Notes under the pieces: generated by a model | What the model saw: only the letters and a program-made list of their open reading frames with translations | What the model was told of the DNA's origin: nothing | Databases searched by the model: none | DNA from: Clostridia bacterium | GTDB lineage: Bacteria > Bacillota > Clostridia > Christensenellales > SZUA-584 | Direction of reading: 5' to 3' | NCBI GenBank assembly: GCA_003249555.1 | Contig: QKIQ01000110.1 | Coordinates: 1-64,000 of the forward strand | DNA length: 64,000 nucleotides | Position numbers and translations under genes: made by a program | Part shown: one piece after another, positions 54,168 to 61,715 of the stretch | Position numbering within the stretch: position 1 is the stretch's first letter | How the letters are laid out: each line of letters opens with the position of its first letter

Positions 54168-55235
54168 TTATTGACCTTTTGCGCCCCAGATTTTGTCTTT
54201 GTTTGCTTCAACATCATCGGGTGTGTACAGATCGCCGGCAAGAACCTCATCTTCAACTTCTTCGCCATTGATCAGAGCAAGTGCCTTCTGAACAGCAACT
54301 TCGCCTGTTTTCTGGCAAGCCATAACAACGAAACCGTCGCATGTGCCAGCAAGAGTTGACTTGTATCCATCAAGGCTGCCGTTTATACCAACCACGACAA
54401 CGTGACCTTCTTCTCCAACCTTCTTAAGCTTGCCAAGGTCTGTGAGAACCGACTCAATGCTCGGAATCTGCGTATCTGTCGGGGCATAGACAGCTGCGAT
54501 ATCAGGGTTCGCCTGGAAAGCATTCTGGCATGCGGCTAACGCTTTGTCGGATGACCAATCTGTCGGCATTTGAATGATTTCAGCATCCGGAAGGCCTTCT
54601 TTAAACGCTTGGTTGAAACCAGCGCTTCTGTCGATACCATTCTGATCGTTCAATGCGCCAAGAAGCTCGAGCACTACGATTTTGCCTTCTCTTCCCTTCA
54701 GCTGCTCAACCATACGCTGCCCGGCAATCAGACCATCAGATACGGAATCCGGACCGATGAAGCAATCTTTTGCTCCGCTGGCAGGCAGATCTCTGTCGTA
54801 AGCAATAACAGGGATGCCGGCTTTTTCAGCTTTCATCAATGCGGTTTCAATTGTGTTCAGGTCTACCGCGCACACGAGAATCGCATCAACCTGCATGTTG
54901 ATCAGCGTTTCGATCTGTGCGTTCTGGTTCTGAGCATCACCGTCCGCAACGACTTCTTCAACTTTAGCGCCGTTCTTTTCAGCTTCGGCTTTGATTGCGT
55001 CGTTAACTGCTACGCGGCTCTCAAAAAGCTGGTCAACAGACAGTCCAAGAACGATTTCCTTATCGCCTGCCGGCTCTGCCGGTTCTGCCGGTTCTTCGGA
55101 CGTTTCTGCTGCCACAGATTCTTCTGCTGCCGGTTTTGATTCTTCCGCAGCGGGCTCTTCAACCTTTTGACCGCATCCAACGAACACTGCAGATACCATA
55201 ACCAGTGCGAGTACAAGTACCAAAACTTTCTTCAT
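54168..55235 (-). CDS. Ribose-type sugar-binding lipoprotein of ABC transporter
   Basis: A 355-residue binding lipoprotein with lipid attachment at Cys21 (VSAVFVGC) followed by an acidic Pro/Glu/Ala linker to about residue 50. The mature part is a family 4 periplasmic binding protein (IETLINMQVDAILVCAVDLNTIETAL, GIPVIAYDRDLP, QKTGEVAVQKALALINGEEV). It is flanked by two permease genes. The sugar is unknown; a uronate, deoxy- or methylated sugar is possible given the neighbouring KDG-type kinase and URO-D-like genes. Confidence 0.9.
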   Translation of the reverse strand: MKKVLVLVLALVMVSAVFVGCGQKVEEPAAEESKPAAEESVAAETSEEPAEPAEPAGDKEIVLGLSVDQLFESRVAVNDAIKAEAEKNGAKVEEVVADGDAQNQNAQIETLINMQVDAILVCAVDLNTIETALMKAEKAGIPVIAYDRDLPASGAKDCFIGPDSVSDGLIAGQRMVEQLKGREGKIVVLELLGALNDQNGIDRSAGFNQAFKEGLPDAEIIQMPTDWSSDKALAACQNAFQANPDIAAVYAPTDTQIPSIESVLTDLGKLKKVGEEGHVVVVGINGSLDGYKSTLAGTCDGFVVMACQKTGEVAVQKALALINGEEVEDEVLAGDLYTPDDVEANKDKIWGAKGQ

Positions 55236-55267
55236 TTTTTCACTACTCCTTCTATTATTTTTAAGAC

Positions 55268-56263
55268 TTAGCCCTCAACCGAACATCTAATGCGTTTTGC
55301 TTTCTGTTCAAGTAAAATCTTGGACTGTCTTAAAATTGAAATCCTATCAACCGCGACCGCTACCAATAGCACGGTACCCTTAACAATGTCGTAAATGTAC
55401 GGTGACGCATTCAGTAGGTTTAAACCGTTGTTAATCAATATCAGGAATATACCTCCGATCACGCTTCCGAGCACGGTACCCGAACCACCGGACAGCTTTG
55501 TTCCGCCAAGCACAACTGCTGCGATAACCGTAAATTCTATTCCTATACCCATATTCGATTGCAATCCTCCAACACGGGCCAAAAGAATCAAAGCGCCGAT
55601 ACCGGAAACAAACCCGCCTATTAAATACGCAGCTACAGTCACGATATTTACAGGCAGCTTTGACTCTTTAGCCGACTGAGGAGAATCGCCAATTGCCATG
55701 ACATATGTTCCAAATCTTGTTTTTGTTGATATGTATATACCAATGATAATCACGATAACCATAATAATGATGGGTACCGGAATATCAAGTATTTTTCCGT
55801 TTCCTAAAAATCCAACTTCACGCGGCACCGGGATGTTCTGTGCATTCGTCAGGTGAATAGCTGCGCCTCTATACATCGTGTATGTCGCAAGTGTCGTAAT
55901 CAGGGGAGCCATTTTAAACTTCACGACCAGAAAGCCGTTGAGAGCACCCAACGCACAAGCACACACAATAGAAATCGCAAACACAAACGGGATCGATTGG
56001 TTCGATTCCATTAATTTTGCAAACAGAGCCGCTGTAAAATACAAAATTGCACCCATGGAGATATCAATACCTCCAGTCAGGATAATGAATGTCATCCCGA
56101 CAGCCATGATGCATGTGATACTCGCTTGTACCAAAACAGCCTGCATGTTTGAAAAGGTGAAAAACACGGGTGACAGCAAGGACAGTATGATAATTAACAA
56201 TATAGTCGCTACCGCTATGGCGAACCACTTTTTGGTTGTAATAACAGACTTGAATTTTTCCAT
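55268..56263 (-). CDS. Ribose-type ABC transporter permease (RbsC family), first copy
   Basis: A 331-residue permease with many hydrophobic spans. GGIDISMGAILYFTAALFA and VVLGGTKLSGGSGTVLGSVIGG are family hallmarks. It follows the ATPase gene by 16 bp and precedes the binding-protein gene. Confidence 0.9.
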   Translation of the reverse strand: MEKFKSVITTKKWFAIAVATILLIIILSLLSPVFFTFSNMQAVLVQASITCIMAVGMTFIILTGGIDISMGAILYFTAALFAKLMESNQSIPFVFAISIVCACALGALNGFLVVKFKMAPLITTLATYTMYRGAAIHLTNAQNIPVPREVGFLGNGKILDIPVPIIIMVIVIIIGIYISTKTRFGTYVMAIGDSPQSAKESKLPVNIVTVAAYLIGGFVSGIGALILLARVGGLQSNMGIGIEFTVIAAVVLGGTKLSGGSGTVLGSVIGGIFLILINNGLNLLNASPYIYDIVKGTVLLVAVAVDRISILRQSKILLEQKAKRIRCSVEG

Positions 56264-56279
56264 TTTTTAAGCTCCTTTT

Positions 56280-57785
56280 TTATCTGTCATTTTCATAAAC
56301 GGAACTTGCCGCCAAAGAAATAATCTTCACAGATTCAAATTCATTCCGTTTAAACTCGCCGACAGCATGTCCTGTTCTCATCACCATAATTCTGTGCGAA
56401 ATTTGCAGCAGTTCGGGTAAATCTGAAGAAACAATGATGACGGCCACACCATTTTTAGCCAGCTGCGCTATTGCGTTGTGAATATCAAATTTTGCTCCGA
56501 TATCAACGCCTCTTGTCGGTTCGTCAAATATGCATATTCTTGGTTCAGTGGAAAGCCATCTGCCCAGCAAAACCTTTTGTTGGTTTCCTCCGCTTAAGCT
56601 ACTCACTGTTGATTCTATGTGTGGAATAGAAATATTCATATCATCAGCGACAACCTGCGTGCTTGCTTTTTCTCCTTTAAAACCAAACCCTTTTAATTTC
56701 CTGCTAACAAAACGTTCGACACCAGCCGCTGATATATTTTCTCTAACCGGCCTGTTAGCAAATATGCCGTTAGTTTTTCTATCTTCAGTCACATAACAAA
56801 CTTTGTTCTTTTTCATATTCGCCACAGTCAAGGGCTGAATCTGCTCTCCGTTTATGAACACTTTACCTGTCGATTTCCTAATTCCGAATATACCTTCAGC
56901 AACCTCAGTTCTTCCGGCCCCCATCAGACCGGCTATGCCGAAGATCTCTCCTTTTTTCACTGAAAACGAAATATTATTAAACTCATAAGAATTCAAATTC
57001 TCGACACGAATGGCTTCTTCATCTGTTGGGGTGCCAATGTCAATTGTCGATTCGCCAATTGTGCGGCCAACCATCATTTCTTCCAGCTTATTTCTGGGTA
57101 CATCCTTTAATAAACCGTGCCCCACCTGCTTTCCGTCTCTGAGAACGATAAACTTGTCTGACACTCTGTATATTTCATCAAGAAAATGCGATATGAAAAT
57201 AATCGATACACCGTTCTCTTTGAGCTTTTGCATGATAGCAAAAAGCTTTTCTCGTTCCGGCGCTGTTAATGATGTTGTCGGCTCATCGAGTATCAGCATT
57301 TTATCCGTATAAAGCAAAGCTTTCGCTATTTCAACAACCTGCTGTTTTCCGGCGCCAAGCGTAGCCACAATTGCTTTTGGATCAATCTCAATTCCTAAAA
57401 AATCAAGCTGCTTTTTTGATATCTTTTCAGCTTCTTTCCAGTTCACATTGCTCACTCTGCCGGGAAGCTCCGATATACATATGTTTGCCGCAACAGATAA
57501 GCTTTTAAACAAACTCAATTCCTGATGCACTGCGGCAATTCCATGCTGATGTCCATGAATGTTCTGAACTTCAACGCCATCAATATAGATTTCTCCGGAT
57601 GTTGGCTTTAACAGCCCACACAGCATATTTTTTGTCGTTGACTTTCCTGCACCGTTCTCACCCACCAAAGCAATAATTTCACCCGGATAAACGTCAAACG
57701 ATACATCATCTACAACCGTTTTTCCGGAGAATGATTTCTTTAGATTCCTGACAGATAGAATCGGCGGTGTTTCTGGATTCGGCAT
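56280..57785 (-). CDS. Sugar ABC transporter ATPase with two ABC domains (RbsA family)
   Basis: A 501-residue protein from the ATG 57785 (MPNPETPPIL), eight bases after AAGGAG; longer starts are too close to or before that site. The first ABC domain has Walker A GENGAGKST and LILDEPTTSL. The second has the usual degenerate P-loop of RbsA (GLMGAGRTEV), signature LSGGNQQKVLLGRWL and FDEPTRGVD. First gene of the transporter operon. Confidence 0.93.
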   Translation of the reverse strand: MPNPETPPILSVRNLKKSFSGKTVVDDVSFDVYPGEIIALVGENGAGKSTTKNMLCGLLKPTSGEIYIDGVEVQNIHGHQHGIAAVHQELSLFKSLSVAANICISELPGRVSNVNWKEAEKISKKQLDFLGIEIDPKAIVATLGAGKQQVVEIAKALLYTDKMLILDEPTTSLTAPEREKLFAIMQKLKENGVSIIFISHFLDEIYRVSDKFIVLRDGKQVGHGLLKDVPRNKLEEMMVGRTIGESTIDIGTPTDEEAIRVENLNSYEFNNISFSVKKGEIFGIAGLMGAGRTEVAEGIFGIRKSTGKVFINGEQIQPLTVANMKKNKVCYVTEDRKTNGIFANRPVRENISAAGVERFVSRKLKGFGFKGEKASTQVVADDMNISIPHIESTVSSLSGGNQQKVLLGRWLSTEPRICIFDEPTRGVDIGAKFDIHNAIAQLAKNGVAVIIVSSDLPELLQISHRIMVMRTGHAVGEFKRNEFESVKIISLAASSVYENDR

Positions 57786-57870
57786 TTTCATAACTCCTTC
57801 ATCAATAATGCATATCAATCATCATTTGTTGCTCAATGCGCACCAAACTGTTTACACATTTTATTATTGC

Positions 57871-57878
57871 TGTATACT
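57871..57878. promoter_or_regulatory. GTATAC-type operator candidate, ribose-type transporter promoter
   Basis: TGTATACT inside CTGTATACTGTTTTT, the same stretch as at 49961. It lies just downstream of the predicted start site of the transporter operon, where a repressor would block elongation. A second palindrome, TGTATACA, lies at 58153-58160 in the same gap. Confidence 0.5.
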
Positions 57879-57907
57879 GTTTTTATCATTTTTTAATTCT
57901 ATAAGAT

Positions 57908-57936
57908 AGTGTACTATGTATTTTTATCATTGTCAA
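57908..57936 (-). promoter_or_regulatory. Promoter of the ribose-type transporter operon
   Basis: A consensus -35 box TTGACA (57936-57931) and a -10 box TACACT (57913-57908) are 17 bases apart. The rest of the 480-bp gap 57786-58265 is very AT-rich, with no open frame or other structure I can support. Confidence 0.65.
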
Positions 57937-58152
57937 TATTCATCGCTACAAAGTTTTGCTATATAACTATAATAATTTATATTAATAGAATGATTTTAAC
58001 AGTCGTTACTTGCTGTTTTTGCATATCTCGTTTTTCATAGATACAGATAAAACACATTTTCATGTATGCAGTTATTATGTATTAATAAGCATGGTTGTAT
58101 ATTTGTATTAATAATGCATTTATCATATTTCGTATTCTTATATTGCACCTTT

Positions 58153-58160
58153 TGTATACA
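58153..58160. promoter_or_regulatory. GTATAC-type palindrome in the transporter/gntR gap
   Basis: A perfect TGTATACA palindrome in the AT-rich gap between the GntR regulator gene and the transporter operon. Candidate upstream operator; looping with the site at 57871 is possible. Confidence 0.4.
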
Positions 58161-58265
58161 CCAAGCTATATTCAGAACTATTATATTATTAAATATACTA
58201 GTTATTATCCAAATAAAGTTGTTGAAAAATAATAAAATGTAATACTTAATGGCACATAAATGTTG

Positions 58266-58940
58266 TTATCGTAGAATACTGTTTACGCTGCCTAGCATCA
58301 TTAATAATTGTTTTGATGCAAGTACACTTTCAAAGCTGTTTTTTGAAGACTCCAAATGCTTGCAGACCGCATTCGATGCCCCTTCTTCATCTCTGTTTAA
58401 AAAGCAATTGAGTATTTCTTCATGCTCAGTCATTGTCTTTTCAAAACAATTGGGAATCACACTAGTCAGCCACCTTGCCCGATGCATTTGAAGCCTCATC
58501 ACTTCAGAGAATTGGGTCATACGCTTATTACCCGCAGCGTCTACAATAGTATGGTGAAACTCTTCGTCAGTATTATAATTCTGTTCCCAGTCATTTTTTA
58601 AAATATATTCCTGATTCCTCTTCACTGCTTTTTTAACTTTGTTAATAAACGTATCCGTAATCAAATCATCTCTGAACAAGCGCTTAATGGCCATGACTTC
58701 TATGGCCTCACGCACATCAAATATTTCTTTTATATCATTTACTGTGATTGATGTGACAACCATACGAGATCCGTTTCTCTCAACCAACCCGTAATGCTCC
58801 AGCATTCTGATAGCTTCGCGAACCGGCGTCCTGCTTACACCCAATTGCTTAGAGATAACATAATCCGAAATAACGTCCCCTTGTATCAATTCGAAGTGCA
58901 ATATTTTTTCCTTTAAATACTCGTATGCTTTATTAACCAT
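58266..58940 (-). CDS. GntR-family regulator, FCD subfamily
   Basis: A 224-residue regulator. The N-terminal winged helix-turn-helix (YVISKQLGVSRTPVREAIRMLEHYGLVE) is followed by an all-helical FCD ligand-binding domain (IFDVREAIEVMAIKRLF, EFHHTIVDAAGNKRM, MTEHEEILNCFLNRDEEGA), whose histidines normally hold a metal that coordinates a carboxylate ligand. Relatives such as UxuR, ExuR and LldR respond to sugar acids or hydroxy acids. A GTATAC palindrome overlaps its own -10 box, so autoregulation is likely. It sits between the transporter operon and a URO-D-like gene. Confidence 0.88.
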   Translation of the reverse strand: MVNKAYEYLKEKILHFELIQGDVISDYVISKQLGVSRTPVREAIRMLEHYGLVERNGSRMVVTSITVNDIKEIFDVREAIEVMAIKRLFRDDLITDTFINKVKKAVKRNQEYILKNDWEQNYNTDEEFHHTIVDAAGNKRMTQFSEVMRLQMHRARWLTSVIPNCFEKTMTEHEEILNCFLNRDEEGASNAVCKHLESSKNSFESVLASKQLLMMLGSVNSILR

Positions 58941-59022
58941 ATGCGTGCTTCCTTAGCCAACGTCTCAACACAATAAAGACGTTATTTTTTATTGTGAACT
59001 GTACTAAATATCTTTTCAATAT

Positions 59023-59051
59023 AGTATACATTAACAAAATATGTTTGTCAA
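59023..59051 (-). promoter_or_regulatory. gntR promoter with overlapping GTATAC operator
   Basis: The -35 box TTGACA (59051-59046) and -10 box TATACT (59028-59023) are 17 bases apart. The TGTATACT octamer at 59030-59023 covers the whole -10 box, as expected for autorepression. Confidence 0.7.
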
Positions 59052-59113
59052 CATTTTTTCGTTTTATATCTTACGGTTTTTCATATATTTGCTAACATTC
59101 TTTGCTGAATTGA

Positions 59114-59140
59114 AGCAGCGCTGTTCATCACAGCGCTGCT
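59114..59140 (-). terminator. Hairpin containing the end of the URO-D-like gene
   Basis: AGCAGCGCTGT and ACAGCGCTGCT form a perfect 11-bp inverted repeat with a five-base loop. The last codons of the URO-D-like gene make one arm and its TGA lies at the loop. There is no T-run on the minus strand, while TTTTATATTAT follows on the plus strand. Confidence 0.55.
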
Positions 59141-60144
59141 TTTATATTATCCCCTTGCGCGCCTTGCGGCAATCCGCCTCCTGCAGATATCAATACGCGT
59201 TTATCATCGCCAATTTCATTCAACAAGTCTTTGGTATAACCCATAACCATATCGGGATTCCCTTGAATCAGCATCTCAATTGGCGGTATATTGCCCATCA
59301 ATACAACGTTTTCGCCGCATGCTTGTCTCATCTCTTTCATAGAGTGATTGTAGCTGAAATTGAAAATATTTATTCCGGCCTCTTCAAGATAAGGTCCGCA
59401 TACCATACCATTCGCATCGTTATGAAACATTTTCACCTTTGCATCAATACTCGAATAGATGCGCTTTAAATACGGAAGTGCAAATTCTTCAAAGTCATTT
59501 TTTCCGACAAACCCAATCACGTCGTCATGCATCTGTATGCCTTCAATCGAACCAAAACAACTTTTTTGATACTGCATCCATCTTTCAATAAATGACGTTA
59601 TTTTATCTAAAAACACTTTTGTGGCATCAGGTTCAATTTTCATGCTGATCATAAACTCATCCGCGCCTATTAAAAACTGAGCGATTGTAAACGGCCCGCG
59701 CGATGTGGCCATTTTAATCTCATGCCCGGCGTCTACAATACGATTTTGGAAATTCTGCATTCTGTTGATGACTAACGGTAAAAGACCATCTATCTCAACA
59801 TTTGGGTCTTGAATTTTTTCAGCTTGTTCAATACTCTCGATAATCATTTCAGCATGCGGCAAATTCTCATCCATCCAAACCGGTTTTGAGCCAAACGCCG
59901 AAGGTTCTGTACACATACCATATTCAGCCCAAAAGCCAGGAAAAAATATAATATCTTTATACTCAGTGACTGACGCTAAATGCGATTGAAACCAATGCTC
60001 GTCATTTCCAAAATAGTCCATCATTCTTATGCCGCGCCAGCCCGGCAGCCATGCGCTGTCAGAGATATATCCTACTGGTGGCCTCCCCGAGTGTTTCCCT
60101 TCAATTAGATTTATAAGTGTTTCAAATTGATCTTTTCTCATCAT
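59128..60144 (-). CDS. URO-D superfamily protein lacking the metal-site Cys, short C-terminus
   Basis: A 338-residue URO-D fold protein that starts MMRKDQFETLINLIEGKHSGRPPVGYI after an AGGAGG site. The metal-site region reads MFHNDANG (H241, D243) instead of HxCG, so it belongs with the cysteine-free members. GINIFNFSYNHSMKEMRQACGENVVLMGNIPP corresponds to the later barrel strands. It stops at DNIKAAL, roughly 10 residues shorter than relatives, because its last codons lie in a hairpin. GTATAC palindromes and 21-bp direct repeats lie upstream. Substrate unknown. Confidence 0.75.
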   Translation of the reverse strand: MMRKDQFETLINLIEGKHSGRPPVGYISDSAWLPGWRGIRMMDYFGNDEHWFQSHLASVTEYKDIIFFPGFWAEYGMCTEPSAFGSKPVWMDENLPHAEMIIESIEQAEKIQDPNVEIDGLLPLVINRMQNFQNRIVDAGHEIKMATSRGPFTIAQFLIGADEFMISMKIEPDATKVFLDKITSFIERWMQYQKSCFGSIEGIQMHDDVIGFVGKNDFEEFALPYLKRIYSSIDAKVKMFHNDANGMVCGPYLEEAGINIFNFSYNHSMKEMRQACGENVVLMGNIPPIEMLIQGNPDMVMGYTKDLLNEIGDDKRVLISAGGGLPQGAQGDNIKAAL

Positions 60145-60246
60145 GTCCTCCTAGACATTTAATAATAAGCTTAATCTTTCTTTTAGACTAGCAACCATAA
60201 TTGAGCAATTCATTCGTCGTGCTCCAATTTAAAAAAATGGGAACTT

Positions 60247-60288
60247 CCTACATTCTTTAAATTGTTACCTATGTTCTTTAAATTGTTG
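60247..60288. repeat. Two tandem 21-bp direct repeats upstream of a URO-D-like gene
   Basis: Units at 60247-60267 and 60268-60288 share CTTTAAATTGTT and the CCTA start (CCTACATT versus CCTATGTT). The 21-bp spacing equals two helical turns, typical for a protein bound side by side. They end where the TGTATACA palindrome at 60287 begins. Confidence 0.6.
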
Positions 60289-60318
60289 TATACACTCTTA
60301 TGAAATACAGTGTACACA
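60287..60318. promoter_or_regulatory. Paired GTATAC/GTACAC palindromes upstream of a URO-D-like gene
   Basis: TGTATACA (60287-60294) and TGTACACA (60311-60318) are 24 bp apart, about 140-175 bp upstream of the gene start at 60144. Candidate GntR sites. The remainder of the 376-bp gap 60145-60520 is AT-rich with a hairpin at 60407-60440. Confidence 0.45.
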
Positions 60319-60406
60319 TATGGCGCATGGGTGTCAACGTAATATTCTATTTAATATGAGATTATTTTACGATTTTAATTACAAAATCAGTATCATCACA
60401 AATTTA

Positions 60407-60440
60407 ATAGAGTTGAAGCAAACAACTGCTCCAACTCTAT
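60407..60440 (-). terminator. Hairpin downstream of the PfkB kinase gene
   Basis: ATAGAGTTG (60407-60415) pairs with CAACTCTAT (60432-60440), about 80 bases after the kinase stop codon. The following TTAAATTTG on the minus strand is a weak U-tract. Probable transcript end. Confidence 0.5.
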
Positions 60441-60520
60441 CGAGAGGAAAAAATGAAATATAAGTATTGCCGTTGCTTTTTGCTATCAAACTTACATCAT
60501 TTTACACGAGTGCTCTTTAA

Positions 60521-61621
60521 TTATCTGATGACTCTTGCTGATCCGCCATCCATAATACGTTCTACTTCCTTTAAGCTGGCCATAGATGTATCTCCAGGCG
60601 TGGTCATTGCCAGCGCGCCATGCGCTGCGCCATAGTTCACTGCTTTTTGCCCATCTTGCGTTTCCATTAAACCGTACACCAAACCGGAAGCAAAGCTGTC
60701 TCCGCCGCCTACACGATCCATTATTTCCAGATTCTCCCGCATAGGGGCTTCGTAAAAGCTGCCTCCCGCATAACAAATGGCACCCCAATCATTTACCGTT
60801 GCTGTTTTGACCGTTCTCAACGTTGTCGCAATCACTTTAAAATTGGGGTATTTTTCGACAACTTTGCGAATCATTTTCTTATACCCATCGATATCAAGCT
60901 TTTTTAGGTTTGCTTCGTTTCCTTCTATTTCAAAACCCAGACAAGCTGTAAAATCCTCTTCATTGCCAATCATAACGTCAACATATTGCGCCAATTCTTT
61001 GTTGACTTCCTGCGCACGTTTTTTACCGCCGATATGATCCCACAGAGACGGACGATAGTTCAGATCATATGAGATACATGTCCCGTGCTTTTTCGCTATT
61101 TTCATAGCCTCAATAACAACTTCCGGCGTTGTATCAGACAGAGCGGCAAAAATCCCGCCCGTATGAAGCCATCTGGCACCCAATTCTCCAAAAATGTGCT
61201 CCCAATCAATATCACCCATTTTCAGCTTGGAAGCCGCCGTATTCGCGCGGTCTGAAACGCCCAAAGCGCCTCGTATGCCAAAGCCTCTCTCAGTGAAATT
61301 GAAACCGTTACGAACGTTTCTTCCAATTCCGTCATATGGCATCCATTTTATCAGTGATGTATCCACACCGCCCTGCAAAATCAAGTCTTCGAGCAAGCGT
61401 CCAATTTCATTATCTGCAAAAGCCGTGACAACTGCGACATCTTTACCAAAGCATTTTCGAAGACCGCGGCTGACATTGTATTCGCCGCCCCCTTCCCATA
61501 CCCGAAATTGTCTGGAATTCTTAATCCGGCCTTCGCCCGGGTCAAACCTCAGCATCACTTCACCGAGGGAAATACAATCATACTTACATTTGCTTTTTTG
61601 CTTCACGTTTAATATCGACAT
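60521..61621 (-). CDS. kdgK: PfkB-family sugar kinase, probable 2-keto-3-deoxygluconate kinase
   Basis: A 366-residue ribokinase-fold enzyme from the ATG 61621 (MSILNVKQKSK), after AGGAGAG. SLGEVMLRFDPGEGRIKNSRQF at the start and the anion-hole/catalytic motif DRVGGGDSFASGLVYGL near the end define the family; GGGEYNVSRGLRKC is the substrate-side motif. It most resembles Clostridia proteins labelled KDG kinase, which phosphorylate 2-keto-3-deoxygluconate from uronate breakdown. The FCD-GntR regulator nearby fits a sugar-acid pathway. The matching aldolase is not in the window. Confidence 0.78.
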   Translation of the reverse strand: MSILNVKQKSKCKYDCISLGEVMLRFDPGEGRIKNSRQFRVWEGGGEYNVSRGLRKCFGKDVAVVTAFADNEIGRLLEDLILQGGVDTSLIKWMPYDGIGRNVRNGFNFTERGFGIRGALGVSDRANTAASKLKMGDIDWEHIFGELGARWLHTGGIFAALSDTTPEVVIEAMKIAKKHGTCISYDLNYRPSLWDHIGGKKRAQEVNKELAQYVDVMIGNEEDFTACLGFEIEGNEANLKKLDIDGYKKMIRKVVEKYPNFKVIATTLRTVKTATVNDWGAICYAGGSFYEAPMRENLEIMDRVGGGDSFASGLVYGLMETQDGQKAVNYGAAHGALAMTTPGDTSMASLKEVERIMDGGSARVIR

Positions 61622-61715
61622 TATAACTCTCCTATAATAAAAAAATTTCTTTAGTAAGACTATACACAATAATTGCCCAATTTAAGCAATCATATTTTTA
61701 ATATTGCCTATTATT

